From NCBI GenBank assembly GCA_035605975.1, contig DATNGG010000123.1, positions 1 to 64,000 on the forward strand: a stretch of DNA of 64,000 nt, written 5' to 3'. The translations under genes and the position numbers were made by a program. This DNA is from CAIKMD01 sp035605975. Lineage in GTDB: Bacteria; Pseudomonadota; Alphaproteobacteria; ATCC43930; CGMCC-115725. Positions 6,840-15,070 of the stretch are shown here, one piece after another. The first letter of the stretch is position 1; every line of letters starts with the position of its first letter. The notes below the pieces were generated by a model. That model saw only the letters and a program-made list of their open reading frames with translations. It did not search any database and was not told where the DNA came from.

Positions 6840-7826
6840 ATGATCCTCATCACGGGCGGCGCGGGATTCATCGGCTCGAACCTGGTCGCGGCCCTCGAGG
6901 AGCGCGGCATCGGCGAGCTCGTCGTGTGCGACCGGCTCGGCCGCGACGACAAATGGCGCAATCTCGGCAAGCGCGAGCTGGCGGCGTTGATCGCGCCCGA
7001 GGCGCTTGCCGGCTTTCTCAACGCGCATGGCCGGGAGATCGAGGTGATCTTTCATCTCGGCGCCTCCTCCGCCACCACCGAGACCGACGCCGATTTCATC
7101 ATCGCCTCGAACTTCACCCTGTCGCAGTTCGTATGGGATTGGTGCGCCGCGCGCGGCGTGCGCCTCATCTACGCTTCCTCGGCCGCGACCTATGGCGACG
7201 GCACGGCCGGCTTCGACGACGATGCCTCGCCCGAAGCCCTCGCCCGCCTCAAGCCGCTCAACCCCTATGGCTGGTCGAAGCATTTGTTCGACCGGCGGGT
7301 CGCGCGGCTGGTGGCGCGGGGCGCGCCTCTCCCACCGCAATGGGCGGGGCTCAAATTCTTCAATGTCTACGGCCCGAACGAATATCATAAGACCGGCCAG
7401 ATGAGCGTCGTCGCGCAGATTTTTCCGCGCGCCGCCAAGGGCGAGGCTTGCACGCTCTTTCGCTCGCATCGCCCGGACGTGCCCGATGGCGGGCAGCGGC
7501 GCGATTTCGTCTATGTGCGCGACAGCGTCGATGAAATGCTGTGGCTCTACGATCATCCCGCGGTGAGCGGCCTCTTTAATGCCGGCACGGGCGAGGCGCG
7601 CAGCTTCGCCGAGCTTGCCGCCGCGGTCTACCGCGCCCTTGGCAAGGCGCCGCTCATCCAGTACATCGACACCCCGGTCGCGATCCGCGACAAATACCAG
7701 TATTTCACGGAGGCGCGGATGGAGCGGGCGAAGGCCGCCGGCTATGCGAACCGGGCTACCAGCCTGGAAGACGGTGTGCGCGATTACGTGCAAACCTACC
7801 TCGCCGCTGCCGATCGCTATCGCTGA
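6840..7826 (+). CDS. hldD: ADP-L-glycero-D-manno-heptose 6-epimerase
   Basis: Extended SDR enzyme that epimerises ADP-D,D-heptose to the L,D form used in the lipopolysaccharide inner core. In the 328 residues the N-terminal ILITGGAGFIGSNLVAAL is the NAD(P)-binding motif. IYASSAATYGDG gives the catalytic Ser, and NPYGWSKHLFD the Tyr-x3-Lys pair. FFNVYGPNEYHKTGQMSVV and QRRDFVYVRDSVD are typical of HldD/RfaD. It heads a tightly packed run with lgt, a MidA-like methyltransferase and pgeF, sharing one base with the lgt start (TGATG). No heptosyltransferases are nearby. Confidence 0.93.
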   Translation: MILITGGAGFIGSNLVAALEERGIGELVVCDRLGRDDKWRNLGKRELAALIAPEALAGFLNAHGREIEVIFHLGASSATTETDADFIIASNFTLSQFVWDWCAARGVRLIYASSAATYGDGTAGFDDDASPEALARLKPLNPYGWSKHLFDRRVARLVARGAPLPPQWAGLKFFNVYGPNEYHKTGQMSVVAQIFPRAAKGEACTLFRSHRPDVPDGGQRRDFVYVRDSVDEMLWLYDHPAVSGLFNAGTGEARSFAELAAAVYRALGKAPLIQYIDTPVAIRDKYQYFTEARMERAKAAGYANRATSLEDGVRDYVQTYLAAADRYR

Positions 7827-8617
7827 TGCTGGCGATTCCCTATCCCGCCTTCGATCCGATCGCGGTCTCCTTCGGGCCCTTCGCCATCCGCTGGTACGCG
7901 CTCGCCTATATCGTCGGGCTGATCCTCGGCTGGCGCTACTGCCTCTGGGTCGCAAAGCGCCCGCCCGCCGTCGCCTCGCCAGCGGCGATCGACGATTTCC
8001 TCGTCTGGGCGACGCTCGGCGTCGTGCTCGGCGGCCGCGCCGGCTATGTCCTCTTCTACAAGCCCGATTATTATTTTCAGAACCCGAGCGAGATTCTGAA
8101 GCTGTGGCATGGCGGCATGTCGTTCCATGGCGGCGCGCTCGGCGTGCTCGCGGCGCTGTACCTGTTTTGCCGCCAGCGCGGCCTGTCGCTCCTCGCCTTC
8201 TCCGACATCATCACCAGCGCCGTGCCGATCGGGTTGTTCTTCGGCCGCGTCGCCAATTTCATCAATGGCGAGCTGTGGGGCCGGCCGAGCGATGTGCCCT
8301 GGGCGATGGTCTTTCCGAACGGCGGGCCCGAGCCGCGCCATCCGAGCCAGCTTTATGAGGCTGGGCTCGAAGGCATCGTGCTGTTCCTGCTGCTCTTCGC
8401 GCTCTTGCGTTTTACGCGAATTCGCGAGCGGCCCGGCGCGCTCGCCGGAACCTTTCTGATGGGCTACGCGACCGCGCGCATCTTCGTCGAATTCTTCCGC
8501 GCGCCGGACGCGTTCCTCGGCTTCCTCTGGTTCGGCGCGACCATGGGCCAGCTTCTGTCGATCCCGGTGTTTCTCTTCGGCCTGTGGCTCGTCTGGTACG
8601 CGCATCCGGAAAAATGA
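7826..8617 (+). CDS. lgt: Prolipoprotein diacylglyceryl transferase
   Basis: Integral inner-membrane enzyme that moves diacylglycerol from phosphatidylglycerol to the lipobox cysteine of prolipoproteins. The 263-residue protein has about seven membrane segments and the Lgt signatures HGGMSFHGGALG (essential His), GRVANFINGELWGRPSDVPW and RHPSQLYEAGLEG. Length is normal. It overlaps hldD by one base and the following methyltransferase by four, so it is in the same transcript. Several lipoproteins with clear lipoboxes are encoded in this window and would be its substrates. Confidence 0.96.
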   Translation: MLAIPYPAFDPIAVSFGPFAIRWYALAYIVGLILGWRYCLWVAKRPPAVASPAAIDDFLVWATLGVVLGGRAGYVLFYKPDYYFQNPSEILKLWHGGMSFHGGALGVLAALYLFCRQRGLSLLAFSDIITSAVPIGLFFGRVANFINGELWGRPSDVPWAMVFPNGGPEPRHPSQLYEAGLEGIVLFLLLFALLRFTRIRERPGALAGTFLMGYATARIFVEFFRAPDAFLGFLWFGATMGQLLSIPVFLFGLWLVWYAHPEK

Positions 8618-9699
8618 CGCCGCTCGCCGACCGGCTCGCGCGGCGCATCCGGGAAACGGGACCGATCAGCGTGGCCGCGTTCATGGCGGAGGCCAACGCG
8701 CATTACTATGCGAGCCGCGATCCCTTCGGCGCCGCCGGCGATTTCATCACCGCGCCCGAGGTGAGCCAGGTCTTCGGCGAGCTGATCGGCGCGTGGTGCG
8801 CGGATTTCTGGCAGCGTTGCGGCGCACCCGATCCGATGCTGCTGGTCGAGCTGGGGCCGGGGCGCGGCACGCTGCTGGCGGATGCGCTCCGGGCGACACG
8901 CCAGGTGCCGCGCTTTGCCGCGGCGCTGCGGCTTCACCTCATCGAGCGCAGCCCGGTGCTGCGCGAGAAGCAGGCGGCCGCGCTCGGCGCCTATCGCCCA
9001 CAATGGCACGACGATTTCGCCGGCTTGCCGCCGGGGCCGATGCTGCTCATCGCCAATGAGTTCCTCGACGCGCTGCCGATCAGCCAATTCGAGCAACATG
9101 ATTTGCGCTGGCATGAGCGGATGATCGGTGTGGACGCGAGCGGCGAGAAACTCGAATTCCGTCTCGCCCCGGAACCGCTTGTCGAAATCCCGAGCGGCGT
9201 GATGCCGCAAAACGAGGGCAAGATCCGGGAAATCAGCCCGACCGCCGAAAAGCTCGGCGAGCAGATCGGCGTTCGCTTGCGCCGCCAAGGCGGCGCCGCG
9301 CTCGTCATCGATTACGGCTATGATGATCGCCCCGGCGCGATGGCGCTCGGCGACACGCTGCAGGCGCTGCGCCGGCATCGGCCGGTCTCGCCGCTCGAAG
9401 CCCCGGGCGAATGCGATCTGACCGCGCATGTCGACTTCGCCGCCTTCGCCCGGGCGGCGCGCTTCGGCGGTGCGACGGTTTACGGACCGATAACGCAGCG
9501 TGTGTTTCTGTTGGCGCTCGGCCTCGAAACCCGCCAAAAAGCGCTGCTGCGACACGTTATGCCCGCCGAAGCCCAGACCATCGAAACCGGCTGCCGCCGC
9601 CTGATCGAGCCGGCGCAGATGGGCACGCTGTTCAAAGTGCTGGCGCTCGCCGGACCGCAGGGGCCCGTTCCCGCCGGCTTCTCGGCAGAAGCACCTTGA
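8614..9699 (+). CDS. SAM-dependent methyltransferase of the MidA/NDUFAF7 family
   Basis: A 361-residue class I methyltransferase-like protein. The SAM-binding motif is LLVELGPGRGTLLADALRA and the acidic/Asn motif is LLIANEFLDALPISQF; an early AHYYASRDPFGAAGDFITAPE stretch is diagnostic of the family. The mitochondrial homologue NDUFAF7 methylates an arginine of a complex I subunit, while the bacterial substrate is not established. The ATG at 8614 overlaps the lgt stop (ATGA) and is preferred to an in-frame ATG ten codons upstream inside lgt. It overlaps pgeF by four bases. Confidence 0.88.
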   Translation: MTPLADRLARRIRETGPISVAAFMAEANAHYYASRDPFGAAGDFITAPEVSQVFGELIGAWCADFWQRCGAPDPMLLVELGPGRGTLLADALRATRQVPRFAAALRLHLIERSPVLREKQAAALGAYRPQWHDDFAGLPPGPMLLIANEFLDALPISQFEQHDLRWHERMIGVDASGEKLEFRLAPEPLVEIPSGVMPQNEGKIREISPTAEKLGEQIGVRLRRQGGAALVIDYGYDDRPGAMALGDTLQALRRHRPVSPLEAPGECDLTAHVDFAAFARAARFGGATVYGPITQRVFLLALGLETRQKALLRHVMPAEAQTIETGCRRLIEPAQMGTLFKVLALAGPQGPVPAGFSAEAP

Positions 9700-10460
9700 T
9701 CCGCAGCGCCATTCTCGACTCTCCCGCGATCCGCCACGGCTTTTTCACCCGCGAAGGCGGCGTCAGCCGCGGGATTTTCGCCTCGCTCAATTGCAGCCTC
9801 GGCTCGGGCGACGCGCCGGCCGATGTCGCGGAGAATCGCCGCCGCGTGCTGGCGGCGCTCGGGCTTGGCGCCGATCGCCTCGCGATCTGCCAACAGGTAC
9901 ACAGCGCGACGGTGATGCTGGCCGAAGCGCCCTGGGCGCAAGACCAGCGCCCGCGCGCCGACGCGATGGTGACGCGGCGAAAGGGCTTGGCGCTCGGCAT
10001 CCTCACCGCCGATTGCGCGCCGGTGCTCTTCGCCGATGCCGAGGCCGGCATCGTCGCCGCCGCGCATGCGGGCTGGCGCGGCGCCTTGGGCGGAGTCGTC
10101 GCGGCGACGGTCGCGGCGATGCGGCGCGAGGGCGCGGAGCTTGCCCGCATCACAGCGGCGATCGGGCCCTGCATCGGCGCCCAATCCTATGAGGTCGGGC
10201 CGGAATTCCCGGCGCCCTTCCTCGCGCAGAGCACCGCCAATGCGGCGTTCTTCCGTTCGGCAGCGCGGCCGGGTCATCATCTTTTCGATCTCGCCGGCTA
10301 TGTGCGCTCGCGACTCGCAGACGCCGGTATTCGCCAGATCGACGCGACAGGCGGCGATACGGCGGCGGAAGCGGAGCGATTCTTTTCCTATCGCCGCACC
10401 TGCCTTGCCGGCGAGCGTCAATTCGGCCACGAGGTCTCGGCGATCTGCCTTGCGCCATAA
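9696..10460 (+). CDS. pgeF: Purine nucleoside phosphorylase / peptidoglycan-editing factor PgeF
   Basis: Multicopper-oxidase-like 'laccase domain' protein of 254 residues (YlmD/YfiH family). Zinc- and nucleoside-binding features are visible: ICQQVHSATV, LTADCAPVLFADAE, VAAAHAGWRGALGG and AAIGPCIGAQSYEVG. Family members act as purine nucleoside phosphorylases/adenosine deaminases, and in E. coli the protein limits misincorporation into the peptidoglycan stem. The start is TTG overlapping the previous stop (TTGA), consistent with coupling to the midA-like gene. It is the last gene of the hldD run. Confidence 0.9.
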   Translation: MIRSAILDSPAIRHGFFTREGGVSRGIFASLNCSLGSGDAPADVAENRRRVLAALGLGADRLAICQQVHSATVMLAEAPWAQDQRPRADAMVTRRKGLALGILTADCAPVLFADAEAGIVAAAHAGWRGALGGVVAATVAAMRREGAELARITAAIGPCIGAQSYEVGPEFPAPFLAQSTANAAFFRSAARPGHHLFDLAGYVRSRLADAGIRQIDATGGDTAAEAERFFSYRRTCLAGERQFGHEVSAICLAP

Positions 10461-10485
10461 CGCGACGCAGGTATCATCGCCGCCC

Positions 10486-11346
10486 ATGCGCTTCATCGCT
10501 GTCGCCGGATTGCTGTTGCTCGCCGCGTGTCAGCCTTTGCCGCGTCCCTTCGCGCATGATGTGCCGCCGCCCAATTCGGCGGTCCTCACGCCGCCCGACA
10601 GCGCCGGCGTTATCGTCGAGCCGGTTGCGGGCGCGCCCGAGGCGGCCGCCCAGCAACTCGCCGCGGCAATGGCAAAGGCGCTTCAGGACCAGGACGTTCC
10701 GGCGAGCACCCATGCGAGCAATCAGGGCTCGTTCCGCCTCACCGGCACGGCGACGACGCGCGATGTCGGCAATGGCAATCTCTTGGTGACGATCGCCTGG
10801 CAAATGCACGAAGCCTCCGGCATGCCGCTGAGCCGCCAGGACTCGACGCTGACAATTCCGGCCGCCGCCTGGCGGCAAGGCGACATCGCGGTCGCGCCGC
10901 TGGCGCGCCAATCCGCGCCGTTCTTTGCGAAGGCGGTCGAGAGCACGGCGCCGCCGCCGCTCGCCGACAGCGACCCGGTGATCGCGGTGCAGAGCGTCAG
11001 CGGCGCGCCCGGCGACGGAGCCCAGTCGCTGGCGCGCGCCATGGCCGATGCGCTGCGCCGCTCGCATCTGAGCCTGGTCGAGAAGCCCGGCGACAAGGCC
11101 AATTTCGTCGTCGTCGCTGATGTCGCGGTCTCGCCCCCGTCGGGCGGCAAGCAGGAGGTTCAGATCGCCTGGCGGCTGCGCCGGCCGGATGGCGGCCAGG
11201 TCGGCGAGGTGAAGCAGGAGAATTCCGTCCCGGCCGGCAGCCTCGACGGACCTTGGGGCGTGACCGCTTACGAGGCCGCCAATGCCGCCGCGGCGGGGAT
11301 TGCCGCCCTGATCGCCGAGACTCGCCGGGCAGCCGCGCCGTCCTGA
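10486..11346 (+). CDS. Predicted outer- or periplasmic lipoprotein of unknown function
   Basis: A 286-residue protein with a signal peptide ending in the lipobox LLAAC (Cys at residue 15), so it is probably lipid-modified. The mature part consists of two related halves. Each has a (V)VxxVxGAPxxxAQxLAxAMAxAL motif (about 45-65 and 165-185) followed by a strand-rich segment with 'TIAWQMHEASG' or 'QIAWRLRRPDGGQ', pointing to an internal duplication. No enzyme motif is seen. It starts 26 bases after pgeF and a TATCAT sits just upstream of the ATG, so it may have its own promoter. Confidence 0.75.
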   Translation: MRFIAVAGLLLLAACQPLPRPFAHDVPPPNSAVLTPPDSAGVIVEPVAGAPEAAAQQLAAAMAKALQDQDVPASTHASNQGSFRLTGTATTRDVGNGNLLVTIAWQMHEASGMPLSRQDSTLTIPAAAWRQGDIAVAPLARQSAPFFAKAVESTAPPPLADSDPVIAVQSVSGAPGDGAQSLARAMADALRRSHLSLVEKPGDKANFVVVADVAVSPPSGGKQEVQIAWRLRRPDGGQVGEVKQENSVPAGSLDGPWGVTAYEAANAAAAGIAALIAETRRAAAPS

Positions 11347-11350
11347 CGCC

Positions 11351-11376
11351 GCGCCGGACCGGTCCGGCGCGGGTTT
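11351..11376 (+). terminator. 20-bp perfect palindrome followed by GGGTTT
   Basis: GCGCCGGACC/GGTCCGGCGC (11351-11370) is perfectly self-complementary and begins five bases after the lipoprotein stop, followed by GGGTTT. Position and GC-rich stem suggest a terminator between this gene and prs. Confidence 0.5.
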
Positions 11377-11433
11377 ACAGCCCGGGGGCGCTTTGTTAGA
11401 GTTCGCCCGGCGCGCAAACCGGCATTTAATCGC

Positions 11434-12366
11434 ATGAAAATTCTTGCCTGCAACAGCAATCGGCCGCTCGCCGAGGCGATCGCCGCCTATCTTCATCTGC
11501 CCTTGACCGATGCGAGCGTGCGGCGCTTCCAGGATCAGGAAGTGTTCGTCGAGATTCACGAGAACGCCCGCGGCGAGGACGTGTTCGTGATCCAGTCGAC
11601 CTCGTTTCCCGCCAACGACAATCTGATGGAATTGCTGGTCACGCTCGATGCGCTGAAGCGCGCCTCGGCGCGGCGCGCGACCGCTGTCATCCCCTATTAC
11701 GGCTATGCACGCCAGGACCGCAAATCGGGTCCGCGCACGCCAATCTCGGCGAAGCTGGTCGCCAACATGATCACCGCCGCCGGCGCCGACCGGGTGCTGA
11801 CCCTCGATCTTCATGCTGGGCAGATCCAAGGCTTCTTCGACATTCCGCTCGACAATCTCTTCGCCGCGCCGGTCTTCATCGAGGACATCAAGGCTCGCTA
11901 TGACGGCGGCGATCTCGTCGTCGTCTCGCCCGATGTCGGCGGCGTGGTGCGGGCGCGCGCGATCGCCCGCCGCGTCGATGCCGATCTCGCGATCATCGAC
12001 AAGCGCCGCGAGCGCGCCGGCGTCTCCGAGGTGATGAACATCATCGGCGATGTCGAGAAGCGCCGCTGCATCCTCATCGACGACATCGTCGACAGCGCCG
12101 GAACCCTTTGCAACGCCGCCGAGGCGCTGATGGAGCGCGGCGCGAAATCCGTCGCCGCCTATGTGACGCATGGCGTCCTCTCCGGCGGCGCGGTGGCGCG
12201 CGTCATCGCCTCGCCCTTGGAAGCGCTCGTCGTGACCGACAGCATCGCCGCGACCGAGGCGGTGGGCGCGGCGCGCAACATCAGACGGTTGACCATTGCG
12301 CCGCTGATGGCCGAGGCGATCCTGCGCATCAGCGAAGAGCGCTCGGTGTCGAGCCTTTTCGTCTAG
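11434..12366 (+). CDS. prs: Ribose-phosphate pyrophosphokinase (PRPP synthase)
   Basis: Makes phosphoribosyl pyrophosphate from ribose 5-phosphate and ATP for purine, pyrimidine, His and Trp synthesis. The 310-residue protein has the class I features RRFQDQEVFVEIHENARGED, the catalytic IPYYGYARQDRKS loop, LDLHAGQIQGFFDIPLDNL and the PRPP-binding loop RCILIDDIVDSAGTLCNAA. It begins a block with rplY, pth and ychF, an order widely conserved in alphaproteobacteria. No ribosome-binding site stands out before the ATG. Confidence 0.96.
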   Translation: MKILACNSNRPLAEAIAAYLHLPLTDASVRRFQDQEVFVEIHENARGEDVFVIQSTSFPANDNLMELLVTLDALKRASARRATAVIPYYGYARQDRKSGPRTPISAKLVANMITAAGADRVLTLDLHAGQIQGFFDIPLDNLFAAPVFIEDIKARYDGGDLVVVSPDVGGVVRARAIARRVDADLAIIDKRRERAGVSEVMNIIGDVEKRRCILIDDIVDSAGTLCNAAEALMERGAKSVAAYVTHGVLSGGAVARVIASPLEALVVTDSIAATEAVGAARNIRRLTIAPLMAEAILRISEERSVSSLFV

Positions 12367-12435
12367 CGATCCGAATTCTCAACGGCGTGCGGCACCCCTG
12401 GAGGCCGCCGCCCTTTCACGCAAAGGAGCAGTTTG

Positions 12436-13200
12436 ATGGCCGATATCGTCACTTTACGCGCCGAGGCGCGCGACCGGGCCGGAAAGGGGGCCGCCCGGGC
12501 CGCTCGCCGTTCGGGCCGCGTTCCCGGTGTCATCTATGGCGAGGGCAAGCCCGCCACCCTCATCTCGCTCGATCCGCGCGAGCTTACCCGCGAGCTGCAT
12601 CGCCCGGGCTTCTTCGCGCGGCTCGTCAATGTCGAGCTCGACGGGGCCCTGCACCGCAGCCTGCCGCGCGACGTGCAGCTCGATCCGATCAAGGATCAGC
12701 CGATCCACGCCGATTTCCTGCGCGTCAACGCCGGCACCAAGATCACCGTCGCCGTGCCGGTCAAATTCACCGGCCAGGAAACCTCGCCCGGGATTCGCCG
12801 CGGCGGCATGCTGAACGTCGTGCGCCACGAGATCGATCTCGTCTGCGCGGTCGAGAGCATTCCCGACCTGATCACGGTGAGCCTCGAGGGGCTCGATATC
12901 GGCGACAGCATTCACATCGGCGCCGTCAACCTGCCCGGCGGCGCGCGCCCGGCGATCACGCGCAATTTCACCGTCGCCTCGATCGCCGCGCCGACGGCGA
13001 TCCGCGAAGAGCAGGCCGCGGCAGCCGCAGCAGCGGCGGCGGCAACGGCCGCTGCCGAAGCCGCGGCCGCGGCGGGCACTCCGGCCGAGGGCGAAGCGGC
13101 GGCTCCGGCGGCGGGCGGCGCGGCAGCCCCGGCGGCCGGCGCAGCGGCGGCGGCTCCGGCGGCTGGCGCCCCGGCGCGCCAGCCCGGCGGCAAGAGCTGA
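12436..13200 (+). CDS. rplY: 50S ribosomal protein L25/CTC with long Ala-rich tail
   Basis: A 254-residue protein of the two-domain CTC type. Residues about 1-95 form the 5S rRNA-binding L25 domain (GRVPGVIYGEGKPATLISL), and about 96-190 the TL5/CTC beta domain (VPVKFTGQETSPGIRRGGMLN, PGGARPAITRNFTVA). The last ~65 residues are low complexity, almost only Ala, Gly, Pro and Glu. AAAGGAGCAG precedes the ATG; an in-frame TTG one codon earlier is less likely. It is followed by pth, its usual neighbour. Confidence 0.93.
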   Translation: MADIVTLRAEARDRAGKGAARAARRSGRVPGVIYGEGKPATLISLDPRELTRELHRPGFFARLVNVELDGALHRSLPRDVQLDPIKDQPIHADFLRVNAGTKITVAVPVKFTGQETSPGIRRGGMLNVVRHEIDLVCAVESIPDLITVSLEGLDIGDSIHIGAVNLPGGARPAITRNFTVASIAAPTAIREEQAAAAAAAAAATAAAEAAAAAGTPAEGEAAAPAAGGAAAPAAGAAAAAPAAGAPARQPGGKS

Positions 13201-13201
13201 T

Positions 13202-13235
13202 CCGGAGCGGGCCGGGCGGGATTGTCCCGCTCCGG
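13202..13235 (+). terminator. Strong stem-loop between rplY and pth
   Basis: CCGGAGCGGG (13202-13211) and CCCGCTCCGG (13226-13235) form a perfect 10-bp stem with a 14-base loop immediately after the rplY stop. There is no T-run. It may be a partial terminator or an RNA-processing/stability element within the rplY-pth transcript. Confidence 0.45.
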
Positions 13236-13252
13236 CCGCGCACCGCCTCGCC

Positions 13253-13870
13253 ATGCGCCTTCTCGTCGGGCTCGGCAATCCGGGATCCCGCTACGCGATG
13301 AATCGCCACAATCTCGGCTTCATGGCGCTCGACGCGATTGCCCAGCGCTATCGGCTCGCGCCGTTTCGCGGCAAATTCCAGGGCGCGCTCGCCGAAGGCA
13401 TGATCGGCGAGACGCGCGTCATGGCGTTGAAGCCCGAGACCTTCATGAATGCGAGCGGCGACAGCGTCGGCGCGGCGGCGCGGTTTTACAAGATCGAGCC
13501 CGGCGCGATCGCGGTCATCCATGACGATATCGATCTCGTCGAGGGCAAGCTCAGGGTGAAGCGCGGCGGCGGCGATGGCGGGCACAATGGCCTGCGCTCG
13601 ATCGACGATGCGATCGGTCCGGATTACTGGCGCGTGCGCGTCGGCGTCGGCCATCCCGGACGCAAGGAGCTGGTCGAGCCTTATGTGCTGCAGAATTTCC
13701 TCGCCGAGGAAAAGCTGTGGCTCGAGCCGCTACTGGCGGCGATCGCGGAGGCGGCGCCGCTGCTGGTGCACGACGATGCGCCGGGCTTCATGACCAAGGT
13801 CGCGCTGATCCTGAAGCCCAACAAGCCGAAAGCGCCGCCGCCCGCCCGGGATACGATTATAGAGGACTGA
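13253..13870 (+). CDS. pth: Peptidyl-tRNA hydrolase
   Basis: Releases tRNA from peptidyl-tRNAs that drop off the ribosome. The 205-residue protein has the family motifs LVGLGNPGSRYAMNRHNLGF (with the catalytic His of the NRHN segment), MALKPETFMNASGDSV, VIHDDIDLVEGKLRVKRGGG and GHNGLRSIDDAIG. The C-terminal ~20 residues (NKPKAPPPARDTIIED) extend beyond the enterobacterial length, as is common in alphaproteobacteria. It ends seven bases before ychF and is surely co-transcribed with it. Confidence 0.96.
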   Translation: MRLLVGLGNPGSRYAMNRHNLGFMALDAIAQRYRLAPFRGKFQGALAEGMIGETRVMALKPETFMNASGDSVGAAARFYKIEPGAIAVIHDDIDLVEGKLRVKRGGGDGGHNGLRSIDDAIGPDYWRVRVGVGHPGRKELVEPYVLQNFLAEEKLWLEPLLAAIAEAAPLLVHDDAPGFMTKVALILKPNKPKAPPPARDTIIED

Positions 13871-13877
13871 GTAGAGA

Positions 13878-14978
13878 ATGGGTTTCAATTGCGGCATTGT
13901 CGGCCTGCCCAATGTCGGCAAGTCGACGCTGTTCAACGCGCTCACCGCGACCCAGGCGGCGGAGGCGGCGAATTATCCGTTCTGCACCATCGAGCCCAAT
14001 GTCGGCCGGGTCGCCGTGCCCGACGAGCGGCTCGAGGTTTGCGCCCGCCTCGCCAAATCGGCGAAGATCGTCGCCACCCAGCTGGAATTCGTCGACATCG
14101 CCGGGCTGGTGCGCGGCGCCTCCAAGGGCGAAGGGCTCGGCAACCAGTTCCTCGGCCATATCCGCGAAGTCGATGCGATCGCGCATGTGCTGCGCTGCTT
14201 CGAGGACGGCAACGTCACTCATGTCGAAGGCTCGATCGATCCGATCCGCGATGCCGAGACGATCGAGACCGAGTTGCTGATCGCCGATCTCGAGAGCATG
14301 GAAAAGCGCGTCGCGGCGGCGCAAAAGAAGGCGCGCGGCGGCGACAAGGAAGCAAAGACCCTGCTCGAGGTCGGAGAGCCGGTGCTCGAGTTGCTGCGCG
14401 ACGGCAAGCCGGCGCGCCGCCTGAAGCTCGCACCCGAGCAGCGGACGGTCTTCAAATCGCTCCAGCTCCTCTCCGCCAAGCCGGTGCTCTATGTGTGCAA
14501 TGTCGAGGAGGATGCGGCCGCGACCGGCAATGCGCAATCGCTGCGCGTCGCCGATTACGCAACGGAGCGGGGTGCCGCCAGCGTCGTCATCTCGGCGGCG
14601 ATCGAGGCGGAGGTGTCGGTCCTCGCCGACGAAGCGGAGAAGCGCGACTATCTCGACGCACTAGGCCTCAAGGAGCCGGGACTTGCCCGCGTCATCCATG
14701 CCGGCTACCGGCTTTTGGATCTCGTCACCTTCTTCACCGTCGGGCCCAAAGAGGCGCATGCCTGGACCGTCGCCAAGGGCGCCAAGGCGCCGCAAGCCGC
14801 CGGCATCATCCACACGGATTTCGAGAAAGGCTTCATCCGCGCCGAGACCATCGCCTTTGCCGATTTCGTCGCCTGCGGCGGCGAGGCCGGCGCCAAGGAA
14901 GCCGGCAAGATGCGTTTGGAAGGCGCCGACTATCTCGTCCAGGACGGCGATATTTTCCATTTCCGCTTTAACTTGTGA
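13878..14978 (+). CDS. ychF: Redox-regulated P-loop ATPase YchF (OLA1 family)
   Basis: A 366-residue TRAFAC-class protein that hydrolyses ATP rather than GTP and binds ribosomes. The motifs are G1 GLPNVGKSTLFNAL, G3 VDIAGLVRGASKGEGLGNQF and, in place of the usual NKxD, YVCNVEED, the change linked to ATP preference. A TGS domain occupies the C-terminus (DLVTFFTVGPKEAHAWTV to GDIFHFRFNL). It is the last gene of the prs-rplY-pth-ychF block. Confidence 0.96.
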   Translation: MGFNCGIVGLPNVGKSTLFNALTATQAAEAANYPFCTIEPNVGRVAVPDERLEVCARLAKSAKIVATQLEFVDIAGLVRGASKGEGLGNQFLGHIREVDAIAHVLRCFEDGNVTHVEGSIDPIRDAETIETELLIADLESMEKRVAAAQKKARGGDKEAKTLLEVGEPVLELLRDGKPARRLKLAPEQRTVFKSLQLLSAKPVLYVCNVEEDAAATGNAQSLRVADYATERGAASVVISAAIEAEVSVLADEAEKRDYLDALGLKEPGLARVIHAGYRLLDLVTFFTVGPKEAHAWTVAKGAKAPQAAGIIHTDFEKGFIRAETIAFADFVACGGEAGAKEAGKMRLEGADYLVQDGDIFHFRFNL

Positions 14979-15070
14979 CGGCGAAGAAGCCTGTTTCACG
15001 CCGCCCGCCGACCTTTTATGATCGGCCGAACCAACCAGCGACAACCGAGAGCAACCGAGGAGGAGTGACC

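Noticed and set aside
9411..10460. 349-codon frame for pgeF starting inside the MidA-like gene
   Set aside because: The first ~95 codons are out-of-frame methyltransferase sequence; the real start is the TTG at 9696 coupled to the upstream stop.
12979..13197. Ala-coding GC repeats of rplY as a tandem DNA repeat or mobile element
   Set aside because: The repeats follow codon structure of a low-complexity protein tail and stay in frame to a normal stop.
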